Position numbers and translations under genes: made by a program. From Oegoconia quadripuncta (Eukaryota; Arthropoda; Insecta; Lepidoptera; Autostichidae): a stretch of DNA of 64,000 nucleotides. A model generated the notes under the pieces. It saw only the letters and a program-made list of their open reading frames with translations, was not told where the DNA came from and made no database searches. Location: NCBI GenBank assembly GCA_949316235.1, contig OX438745.1, positions 997,001 to 1,061,000 of the forward strand, read 5' to 3'. Shown piece by piece: positions 35,101-47,100 of this stretch; position 1 is the stretch's first letter, and each line of letters starts with the position of its first letter.

Positions 35101-38100
35101 GGCAGGTAGTGTACAGTGTGGGGGGGCTCACCTCCCGCGGGTGCGCGGAGGGGCTGAGGCAGGCGTGCAGCGCGCGGGCGCGGGGCCGCAGCGCCAGGTA
35201 GTCCCGCGGCGCCGCGCGCACGGCGACGCCCTCCCAGCGCCGTGCCGCCTCCAGCCACAGCGTGGTGCCGTCCCGCGGCCCGCGCGGCACGAACTCGACG
35301 AACGTGCCCTCGTACTGCCGACGGGTAAGGGGACAGATATACACGGATGCAGCATGTAAATACAATAAGTTCCACCATCGTCGTGTCAGCCGTAGGACGT
35401 CCGGTGCTGAGCGTGGGCCTCCCCTATAAATTTCCAGAACGACCGATCGGAAGCGGCAAGATAACCTCGGGATGCACTGACATTTAAATATAAAATACAG
35501 CTTCAACCATCCACCGAGCACTTTTGTTTAATATATTCCACCTCATACACCTCGCATCGGTGGTCACTGGGAGCAAACTGACGTAGTATAGCTAGACTAG
35601 TATTAGATCCTTACCTATGAAATTGGCGTTTTGTGTGAAGAATTTCATTAAGACTGTTTTCTCCATACAAAGGTTTTTGATAGGAACGGCAAATTCAAAT
35701 TTAGCTAAACTTTGTGTGTATTATCGGATAACATTAAGTTAAATATAGGAAGTGTTAATTTTTAAAAGTAACCGCTTTATAAAAGTTTCTGCGAATCTAA
35801 GAAACAATATGGGCAACTCATGCAAAGAGCTGTGTTCAAGTTTTTATTATTATGTGCTTTAGCTCAGACATTAAAAAATATTTCATGTGAAACCTTGAAA
35901 ATATATTCTATTTTCCAAATAAAAAACAAATTTGGAAATAGCTATAGAATCGTAGAAGTTATTACGTTATGATTAACGAAGAAAAAATCTCCAATTTCAT
36001 AGATAACGACCAAATATTTCTCTTCTCTTAACATTCGAAGATTTAACATGGTCTTAACGAAGTTGTTTTAATTGGATGAAATGGCGATAAGTCACCGAAA
36101 GAATATGTGACTCACGGATACCCCTCAGGTATAGGACAAAATTTATAAATCCGTAATAAGACCTGTCGTAATGTACGGATCGGAGTGTTGGGCCATAAAG
36201 AAGAAGGAATAAAGAAAACTGCTTGCAGCAGAGATGGGATTGCTGAGATGTATGAGTGGAGTGACGAAGGAATGAGTATGTAAGAGGGAGTTTAAAAGTG
36301 ACAGAAAAGTCGAAAGGAAATCTTTGGCTTGGTATGGAGATATTATGAGGAGGGATGAAACGCATGTTACTAAGAGAGTGATGAATATTAATGTCGATGG
36401 TTGGAAAGGAAGACCACGGAAAAGATGGATGGATTGTGTGAGGGGTGATATGAACGAAAAGGGCGTGAATGATGAGGTAACAGCTGATAGAGAAGATTGG
36501 AAGAAAAAGACTTACTGCTCCGACCCCAAATAAACTGGGACTAGAACAAGATGATGATGATATAACGATAAGTACAAAAGCAATCACACTTGCTAGCAGT
36601 GCCTCCAAGGACTCCACCGACAAGAGCATAGCTCTTAAATTAAAGAGAGAGAACAGTGCACCAAGCACAAATGCAGGTATTACTTTTGTTGGGAGAAGAT
36701 AAACGGCAGCTGCGTGGTGATCGAGGGTTTATTGTTGGATGTTGCGCCGATTGGGAGAGAGCGAAAAACTGGGCGCGCGCCAGTAATACATTTAGATTTG
36801 CGCCATCTACAGGATTGTCCTGGAACCCGTGAGAAAGGTACACTTGTACCTATTGAAGTGAATAAATTGATAAGTGGTGGGTTCACGGGTTCGCCGATAG
36901 TTGGCGCCAGTCTTTACATAATCGTGCCACGAGCGTTAGGCGAGGTTCTAAACTGAACAACTTTTTAAGTACCTACTCATGTATATTCGCTGCGTACTTT
37001 ATAGGGTTGAATGTAGATCTTACAAGACATCTATGAGGGGTAGACGTACGTAATGAAGTAACTTGTATACGAGTGGTCGTTGATCGTCAACGATGGCCGA
37101 TGAACAATTGAAACGTTTAAATTTACATAATAGGCCCTCTGTTTATACTTGAACCTGTTTGTTATGTGAGTTGTAATATGTGTGCTGTTGATGTGTCTTA
37201 TTAAATAAATAAATCTATGACGTACCTTGTCGCCTATAATGCTTGTAATGACGGGCACGCGGTCAGTGGGTGACGGACCTTCTACAGGCGCGGACGATCG
37301 CTGCGGCCGAGGCGCCAGGTGGAGCTGCCGCACGTATGCAACCAACGGCTCCGACTGCTGCCCGATCCGAGCTAGCTCGTAGTCACGCGACATGTTCAGA
37401 CGGAACTGTTGTGCACCTAATGCTGCAAAGTTAAGGTAAAGGAATCAAAGATGGAGCCACTGTCGAATTTAAAATATGATGAAATAATGAAGCATAATGA
37501 ATAACCATTCTACATTACAACATTTATATTGTTATTATGACATTAATATAAAGGTATCTATTTATATATTGTCTTTATATACATATAAGTATATTTTATG
37601 TAGTTAAGCCTATTATTCTGTATGTATGTAATTATCTATTGTAATTGTGTTGGGGTTTCTGGGTCAGTACGCTTCCACCTTCGACCTCATTTTCACTTAA
37701 CATCAGGTGTGATTGAGGTCAAGTACCAACCCGTTGGGCATAAAAAAAAAATTTATAATATATCATATTTGTGTGATATATTTATTATTCATACTAGCAG
37801 CTGCCCGCGACTTCGTCCGCGTAGACTACATGAATCAACACTTTATTACTTTCCCACGGGAATACATTCAGCAGAAAAATTACCATGTAGAGTTTATCTC
37901 AAACAGGAGTTTGTGTTGGTGTTTTGCCAGGAAAATGAATTAAGACAGGGATCCATTAAAAATTTTGACCTTTCTGAAAAATTCTGGTTTATATTTATTA
38001 AAGTACTTCCTTATAAACAACATTCTTTGTCATGTTATAAGGTGGTAGCAATAGAACCAAACTTTGAGGTGAACTTACACAGGAGCATGCCACATAGAAC

Positions 38101-41100
38101 TGACCGTGAGAGAAACAGTCCTGTCGTAGGTCTACTCCGGCGAATTTGAGAGTTTGCCCCTGCGACTTATTTATTGTCATAGCAAAACAGACCTTTAGTG
38201 GAAACTGAAGCCTTTTGAATTCAAAGGGAAGATCATTTGGTATTAATGGAATACGCGGTACAAACACTGTTTCTCCCTGAGCAGGTCCTGTTAAAATAGT
38301 GGCCTCTACTACGTTCCGGTGCAAAGCCTTGACTTGCAACCTAGTACCGTTACAAAGTTTTCGACTTTGAGCCTTCGACTTTGAGCCTTCGACTTTGAGC
38401 CTTCGCATTTGAGCCTTCGATTTTGAATTTCGAATTTGAATCTTCGACATTGACTCTTCGACTTTGACTCTTCGACTTCGACACCAATTTGAATTTGTGA
38501 TTTCAACCCCTACCACTATCGCAACTCGTAAGGGGTTAGCTTCAAAATAAATGTCATTTTCGCACTCAACGTTCCAAAAAACCTAAATAACGACACCAAT
38601 ATAGACTTTTTTGGTATCATCCCCCACCCCTATCTCACCCCTAGAGGGTTGGCTTAAAATAAATGTCATTTTCATAATCAACATCCCAAAAAACCTAAAT
38701 AACGACACCAATATCGATTTTATGGTTTCAACCCCCATTTCACACCCCAGGAGGCTGTTTTTCGAAAAATCTCAACTCACCCTTATCTCATTCTCTAACC
38801 CCAAGGGGTTAGCTTCAAAACAAATGGCATTTTCGTAATCAACGTCCCAAAAAACCTAAATAATGACACCAATATTGACTTTTTTGGTATCAACCCCCAC
38901 CCCTATCTCAACCCTAGAGGGTTAACTTAAAATAAATGTCATATTCATAATCAACATCCCATAAAATCTAAATAACGACACCATTATCGATTATATGGTT
39001 TTAACCCCCATTTCACACCCCAGGGGGTTGTCCAATATAGACTTTTTTGGTAGCAACCCCCACCCCTTTTTTTTTTTTTTTTTTTTTAGCCAGGAGAAAC
39101 GCTCATGCTTATCCGCCCTCCTCGGGGGAGGGGGGCGGATTATGTCGGACTTCGACACGGAAGGTGCCGACCTACCGACTAAAAACTCCTGGGTGTTCCT
39201 TCGGGCGCACCGTTGTCGGCGTGACCACGGGTACCAACTCGGTATTCGTCCGCAGCCACGCCAGCGCGGTGCCCGCCGCCAGGTCAACAGCGGCGGCGGG
39301 CCCTCCTCTGGGCTGGAGCGGGGAGGAATACCCCCGGTCCAGCCACCTCAAGAAGGCGCGTGGGAACACCACGCGCGCCTTCTCGCGAGGCTTGCGTGTG
39401 GGTGGTGACCCCCCCGAGTCACCACCCAGCCTCGCTAGGTAGGGGGGAGAAGGTGGGCATAAGCCCTTCTCCGGGTCCCTGTGCGTCTGCGGCGGATGGG
39501 CTGAGAGGAGGGATCGGCCTCCCTCTCTCTCTCCGCCGCCTCCTTCTGCGAGAGCACGCACTCGCAGAAGGAGAGGACCGCTTTCCACGACCTCTCGTCG
39601 CCAACCATAGCCTTGACTACGGCTGGCAAGGAGAGATCGTCCCCTACCGATGCGACGAGGTCGCGGCGCTCCCCTGCCCAAGCTGGGCATTCCTCTAGGG
39701 TATGCTGCGCCGTATCCTCGTGGCAGCCACAGTGGTGGCACTCGTCGGTCGCTTCCCGTCCGGCGATCCGGTGCAGGTATCTCCCGAAGCAGCCATGCCC
39801 CGAGAGAACCTGCACCGCCCGGAAGGTTAACGAGCCCCGCATGCGCTCCGTCCAGTCCCTTATTACTGGGCGAAGCGCCTCGACAGTCCGGTGGCCGGCC
39901 CCTGGCGAGGCCAGCCTTACCCCCCAGATCCCCAACACGGACTGTCGAGCCTGGAGTTTCCGCACTTCCACCTCCCTGGGAGCAGGATGCTCGCCCCGGA
40001 GGAGGAGGCCCTTGCGCCACTTGTACAGTGACGCCTGGGCCTCCGCCTCCAGGTCCCAGGGAGGTGTGCCCGCCAATGCGCACGCCGCCTCAAAAGAGAT
40101 GGTGCGGTATCCGCGTATGACGCTGACGGCCATCACCCTCTGAGGTCTCCTCAAGAGGGCGATATTACGGGCCGTCAGGGTCTCCGCCCAGATCGGGGCC
40201 CCATAAAGGGCCATCGACCGCACCACCCCCATGTAGAGGCGGCGGCTTGCCGACTCGGGCCCCCCGATGTTTGGCATCAGCCGCCTTAGGGCAGCCGATG
40301 CCGCGATCAATCGGGGGGCCAGGCGGGCGAAGTGCCCACGAAAACTCCAGCGCGGGTCGAGGACAAGTCCGAGATATTTCATCTCGGGCTTGACCTCGAT
40401 TCGAGTGCCACCAACCTGGATGCTCGCGCCGGGAGGTGGCCCCTTCCGGGCGCCGTGGAAACACAGCGCCTCGGACTTATGGAGGGCCACCTCCAGGCCG
40501 AGCATCCTTATGCGCCTCACCACCTGTGCTACTGACACAGTGGCGAGGCGTGCCGCTTCTCGGTACGAGCTCCCCCGGGAGGTCACCAGCGTGTCGTCCG
40601 CATAACAGGTGACCTCTGCTCCGGGAAGGAGCTCGCCCCGCAGCACCCAGTCGTAGCCGACGTTCCACAGGAGAGGGCCTAAAACCGACCCCTGCGGAAC
40701 ACCGCACGACGTTTCCCACCTTGCCAGCGTACCGTCCCGGACCGGATACTCAACGTATCTCTGCGAAAGGTAGGCCCCGACCATGAGGCGCAGGTATGGA
40801 GGCACGTTATGGTAGCGGAGTGCCTCCATAATGCAGGCCCAGGGAAGGGTGTTAAAGGCGTTCGCGATGTCCAACGACACCGCCAGCAACACCCCGCCCT
40901 GGGCGGCCGCCTCTTCCGAGAGGGCTCTGATCCGGCCGACCGCATCCACGGTCGACCTTCCCTCCCGGAATCCGAACTGATGTTCGGACAGATCGGGGCC
41001 CACGTCTCGGAGGTGCTTGACGAGGCGACAGCATATAATGCGCTCAAAGAGCTTGTCGACCTCGTCTAGTAGCACGATCGGACGGTAGGCTGAGGGGGAT

Positions 41101-44100
41101 TCCGCGGGACGCCCGTCCTTCCTGATCAGGACGAGCCGGCCGATTTTCCAGATAGCTGGAAAACGGCCGGACCGAAGACAGGCGTCCAGTAGACCACGGA
41201 ATCTCCCCCCGAGGGCCTCCAGTGCCAGAGCCAGGACGCGTCCCGGGACTCCATCGGGTCCCGGAGCCGTGTTTTTGGATTTCATCCTCAACACGGCCGC
41301 GCCTAGCTCTCCCTCCGTTACCGGAGGGACCTCGACTTCCGCGGTGACATCCGCGACGTCAGCGTGACGTCGCGGGGGCGCCATCGCTGGAGGGAGGTGT
41401 TCCGCCCTGTTCGGAAACAGCGACGAAACAACCTCCACCAGCAGTCGAGGCTCGAGACTCGCCGTCAGGGGGGGCGACCAGGGGCGAAGTTTGCCCCTGA
41501 CCATCTTGTACGGCCTCCCCCATGGATCACGGTTCAGAGTCTCGAGGAGCTCCGCTCTGGCACTAGCCTTCGCGTCGGCGATGGAGAGCTGTAGGGCCTT
41601 CTTCAACTCCCGATAGGCACCGTACAGCTGGGCTTCCATGTCGGCGTCACGGACCCGCCTACGGCGGGCCCGGGTGTACTGGCGTCTCGCCGCCACACAC
41701 CGGGACCGGATTTCTCCGATCCCCTGAGACCACCAGTACACCTGACGCTTCGGAGGTCGAGATTTGGCCCGGGACATGCTGGCGTCGCAGATCTGCGACA
41801 GCGCATCCCGGAACCATTCACTCTCGACCTCGACCTCCACAGGCCTGGAAGGTGTTACCCAGGCCTGGACAATGGAAGCAATCTCCACCGCTTCGCGATT
41901 CAGGCTTGACAAGGCCCATCGGGCCGAGGCTCGGCTGTCGGGACGACGGCGCGTGTCCGTGCGTTCTGTGGCTGTGGAGACGTCGAACCGGACGTACAAG
42001 TGGTCCGACAACGTCTCCACATCCTCCAGAACCCTCCACTCACGGACACGCCGTGCGACGGCGGGGGTCGTGAACGAAACGTCCACGATGGACCCCCCCT
42101 GCCAGCGCACGCAGGTGTTGGCCGACCCCTGGTTCAGAACCACGAGGCCGGCAGCCGTCGCCCACTCCGCGAGGAAATCTCCCCGAGTGTCCGTCGCGGG
42201 ACAACCCCAAGCCAAGGACTTGGCGTTGAGGTCACCCACGACGAGCGCCGGACACGGTAGGGTCTGCCCAATAAGGGCCCCTACCTGGTCCAGGAACGCT
42301 TCGAACTCGGCGAGAGTCCTGTTGGGGGAGAAATACACCCCAATTAGGCATATCTCTCCCCAGCGGATCGCCACAAAGCCTCGACCCCTCGACAAGGTGG
42401 GAGGGGGCAGTATGCCCTCTGCCCCTCTTTTAGTTATAATGGCCACCGAGCCGTCCACGTCCGCTGCCCAGTTATCACTGGGGGGGACGTAGTAGGGCTC
42501 GGCGGCCACGGCGACATCGATCGACCACTGCGCCATGGATTGCAGGAGGAGGTCCTGCGCACCGGCGCAGTGGTTGATGTTCGCCTGAAGGACCCGGTGA
42601 ATGCCCATCACTTGGCCGCATTCACTGGGTCCTTATTGGGAGCAACGGCGGCCGGGGTCCGTCCGGCCGCCTTGGAGCCTGCACGCTTGGGGGCTATCGC
42701 CCCCTTGCAGGCCCTGCTCCCCGCCCGGTGCTCGGCGGGCTTCCCCGCTGCCACGCACAGTGAGCAGCGGGGAGCGGCCGAGCACTCCCTGGCCAGGTGG
42801 CCTGCCTCGCCGCAGCGGTAGCACTCACCGCTGCGGTCGATCGCCGAAGTGCACGTCTGCCTCACGTGGCCGAACATGAGGCATCGGTAGCACTTCGTCG
42901 GCCGGGTCTCCAGGAGCTTGACCTGGGCCGAGACCCAGCCGACCAGCAGGCGCCCCCCGGCCACCTTTTTGGCGGCCGCCACCGGGCACTGCACCCAGGA
43001 GGTCCCCTGGGTGAAGGGTGTGCGGACGATTTGGCCAGCCCTGACCGCCTCGACCGCACACCCCCCCGCCTTGGCCACCGCGGCGGCGACCTCTTCAGGT
43101 GAGACAGATTCGTCCAGGCCCGAAATGCGCAGATCTGCGCACTTCGTGGGCCTGGACACCCTCACGTCTGCCTCACCCAGGACCTCCCTCAGCCTTGCGG
43201 CGAGGGAGTCCGCCTTGCCGCCGCAGCAACCCCCACCCCTATCTCAACCCTAGAGGGTTAACTTAAAATAAATGTCATTTTCATAATCAACATCCCATAA
43301 AACCTAAATAACGACACCAATATCGATTTTATGGTTTTAACCCCCATTTCACAACCCAGGGGGTTGTTTTTCGAAAAATCTCAAAACACGTATTAGCTTA
43401 TTTGTTCCTAGGAGTACTCTTGCGAAATTTCGAGTCGAAAATAGTCGAAATGTCCAAGTTATACTGTTTCTTCATACAAACTTCCCACCCCTGTTTCACC
43501 CCCTTAAAAGGTGAATTTTGAAAAATCCTTTCTTAGTGCTCCCCTAGACCTCGTAAGGAACCTACGTGCCAAATTTGGAAACTCTAGACCCAGCGGTTTG
43601 GCCTGTGCGTTGATATGTCAGTCAGTCAGTCAGTCAGTCAGTCAGTCAGTCAGTCAGTCAGTCAGTCAGTCAGTTTCTTCCTTTATATATTTAGATTTAA
43701 TACAGGGATTCACATGTGGGTATTTTGTTTGTAATTTTGCTTTACAAATCAAATCAAAATATTTTATTTCATTATCACTTGAAAACGTCACTATAATTTT
43801 ATATTTAAATTTACTGCTCATTCACAAAGCTGACTCCCCAGAGAAGAACGACCAAGAAACACAGAGTAGAGTATATATTATGTATCAAGCTCCTTTGCAA
43901 TGGTTGTATGGAAGAGATCGCTACAAGCGATATGACCACCTGTTAATAATTTTACACTGTGTATATTTTTAGATTGTGTACAATAAAGATTTTTCTTCTT
44001 CTTCCCATTCATTACCAATAAGGTTCATTTTTAGCAAAATGATATTTCATCATATTTTGTAATAGTTGCACAATAGATGTGAAACTGTTTCATCATATTT

Positions 44101-47100
44101 GGAAACAGTTGCACAATAGATGTGAAACATTGTTCTAATTGTGAAAATCTGCTCCCCACTCAGTGGAGAGCAAGGTGAAACATTGCCTTTAAACTAGTTT
44201 CGCAACGTCGCAACCGAACAACATTTATTGTCATCTTTCTTACTCAACAAATGTTGCATAATAAATACTAGGTTTAACAGTAGACATTATAAGGAACAGC
44301 AATATTCAGCAGGTCATTTAATTGATGTTTGTTTTTAATACAAAGGTTTTTTCAAATGTTAATGTTGTTTTGTTTAATAAATTTTATAAATAGTTAATAG
44401 TTTTATATAGTCAAATTGAAATGTTGTTATTCAACAACTTGTTTGGTGTAGTGGTTAGAAACTCTGACTGCTATATCAAAAGGTCGCGGGTGCGAATCCC
44501 GCTAGGGGCATATGTTTGTATAATGAATACAGACGTGTGTTCCCAAGTTTTGGATATTTTTATATGTAATTATTTACAAAGAAAAAGTGTATTCGTGTAG
44601 TTTATCAACCATACGGTATCCACAATACAAACGTAGTCGCTTAGTGTGGAATTAGACGGTGCTGTGTGTATGTGCAAACATATTTTATTTTTTATTTATT
44701 TATGACATATAACGGCTATTCCACAGAAGGTTGATTCCATGCTTCAGAGGGTATATAACAGTTGATCCTGGTTGTTAAAGAAAAAGTGGCAATAATTTCA
44801 AGATTGCATAATGTAATTTTGTGCATAATTGTTGCATCAAGTTGTTGAATTACTTTAAGAGCTTGGCATGACCATTAAGGTGAACTGACAAGAGTTAATG
44901 TAATTGAATAAAATTTATTTTTTGGTCCAAAGTTTTTACAGGGTCTTTTACAAATTCTGTATGGCAGTCCTATCGTACCCCTTAACTAATCGCTACATTT
45001 AACGAGACACTGATGAGTTCACAAAACTGAATAACTTCCTGGCTCTTTCTGAGTTTGGTAGGGACAAAATAGTGTAAAACACTCCTACATCAAGTCCGTT
45101 CAGTTTAAGTTCACTTATCACTTCTAGGTTGCTCGTACCGGACACACTCCACTAACAAGTGTTGAACATCCTCCACAGTTCCACACACCTCACACTTTGG
45201 AGAGCTGGTTTTTCTCATTAGATAGATAGATAAAGCTTTTATTGGTTTCCACAGTCACACACATACATTTAGCTTATACATATTGATACACAGATAAGGT
45301 AACACATCAACAACAATAACATAATATTGTAACACTAACGCATGTGTGTGCTGCAGCAGTACAAATGGGTCATATGCTCGGACTATTAGATTGCTCATTG
45401 AGCAAAACATTGATTTTCAGCTATCCCCTAAGGAGCAGAGCAACTTGGAACCTAAACCAAAGCAAACAGTAAGTAAATAGCAATTTTCAGACTCTTGAAA
45501 CAGTGATTGATGAGTGATAGTAGGTGCAAGTGAATATAAAGAGACATAGTGTTTCTAAGTTTCATTAGTTATTAGGAAGCCAGACTTGTTAAGGGGTATG
45601 TGTCCAGATCAAATCCTATATGTTGAATAAAATTGTAGAGGGCAATACATCAATGTTACCATACTATAACTTACATAATACCCAAAATCTACTGTACATT
45701 CAGTGTACTAAGTATCGGGAATTTGTCAATAAAACAAAAAATACAAATTATTCATCTAAATTTATTTTATCGCCTTCAAAGTAGGCCCCATCGCTTGCAA
45801 TACAACATCTCCACCGCTTCACCCAGTCTTCCATACATTTTTCATAGGCTATTTGCGGTATGGCCTTTAGCTCATTCAGCGAATTTTCTTTTATGGCTTC
45901 TATCGACTCAAAACGTTTTCCTCGAAGTGGTAATTTTAACTTGGGAAATATAAAAAGGTCAGACGGAGCCATATCAGGTGAATACGGTGCTTGGTCGAGA
46001 ACTTTTGTTGAATTTTTCGCTAAAAACTCTTTCACTATAATGGCTGTGTGTGATGGTGCATTATCATGGTGCAGCATCCATGAGTTGTGTTGCCACAAAT
46101 CTGGACGTTTTCGGCGGATACTCTCACGCAAACACTTCATGACGCCTAAATAATATTCTTTATTCACTGTTTCTCCCTCTGGAAGGAATTCGGAGTGAAC
46201 CACACCACGGTAGTCAAAAAAAACTGTCAGCATCACCTTGATTTTGGAGCGACTTTGCCGCGGTTTTTTGGGTTTCGGCTCGTTTTCGAGACGCCATTCT
46301 GAAGACTGTTGGCTTGTTTGCATGTTGTACTCATAAACCCATGTCTCGTCGCCAGTTATTATACGTTTCATAAAGGTCGGATCCGTAGAAGCTCGGGAAA
46401 CCATGTCTTCAGCGACATGCTTTCGCTGCGCTTTTTGAACAAAATTGAGCTCTTTTGGAACTAGTCGAGCGGCGACGCGTTTCATGCCTAAAATGTCAAT
46501 GAGAATGTTGTGGACGGACTTAAAAGATATGGTCACCTCACTAGCCAACTCTCTCAGACTCATACGTCGATTTTCGAGCACTAGCTTCTTGATTCTGTCG
46601 ATGTTTTCTTTGGTCGTAGCGGTTGAAGGTCTACCAGAACGAGGCAAGTCTACTACTACTTCTCGGCCTTCTTTAAAAGCCTTATACCATTCATAAGCCC
46701 TTGTTTTCGATATACACGATTCGCCGTAGGTATTTCGCAACATTTTTAGTGATTCACCACATGAAATATCATTTGAAACACAAAATTTAAGGCACACTCT
46801 TTGTTCAACAATATTTTCCATTGTAAAAATCGCCGAGGACTCAAAACTATGACCAACAAAAAGTGTAGTTTAAAACAAATTAAATGACAGATCCCGCTCA
46901 AATTTTGCGCGCTAAATCAGTACAGTGCTACCAACATGCAGTAAAAAAATTAGAACGACCTCTTTTACGCGGGTCTTTTTATTGACATATTCCCAATACT
47001 TTTTACACAGAGTAGTATAATTCAATCAATCAATATCACTTATTGTGAATCACAGGATTAGGGATGTTACATTAAAGTTATTACCGCTGTGTTCCGCCCG

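Larger units (their letters stand above)
39052..43240 (-). mobile_element. R1-clade non-LTR retrotransposon, 5'-truncated, with target duplication
   Basis: The 15-16-bp direct duplication agcaacccccacccct flanks the insertion (39052-39067 and 43225-43240). The 3' end on the minus strand carries a poly(A) tract (T-run 39067-39089) preceded by about 345 bp of 3' UTR. ORF2 is intact, while ORF1 is cut at its 5' end by truncation at 43224. GC content is far above the surroundings. The target lies inside the Helitron tandem repeat, whose interrupted unit can be rejoined exactly across the duplication. Confidence 0.93.
37794..43695 (-). mobile_element. Helitron relic (about 1.74 kb of own sequence) interrupted by an R1-clade LINE
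   Basis: On the minus strand it starts A|TC (tctaaatatataaagg at 43695) and ends CTAG|T at 37794, preceded by the GC-rich hairpin acgcggacgaagtcgcg and the palindrome gcagctgc. These are Helitron-type termini with insertion between A and T. It encodes a broken Rep/helicase C terminus (37998-38516) near its 3' end. It also holds an internal imperfect tandem repeat (38520-39067 and 43225-43400, larger unit about 281 bp made of two 100-110-bp subunits), and near its 5' end a (TCAG)n tract. An R1-clade LINE sits at 39068-43224. It lies in intron 2 of the Star-like gene. Confidence 0.8.

Noticed and set aside
34841..35359. Plus-strand frames with Gly/Ala-rich repeats
   Set aside because: Shadows of the GC-rich tandem array; the minus-strand frame carries the conserved domain and splice sites.
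36714..36956. Plus-strand frame of 80 codons with agttggcgcc, which resembles a retroelement primer site
   Set aside because: No LTR pair, gag or pol nearby, and the motif alone is too short.
39172..40083. Long alternate-frame open readings inside the R1-clade LINE
   Set aside because: Typical shadows in GC-rich DNA; ORF2 in the proper frame contains all catalytic motifs.
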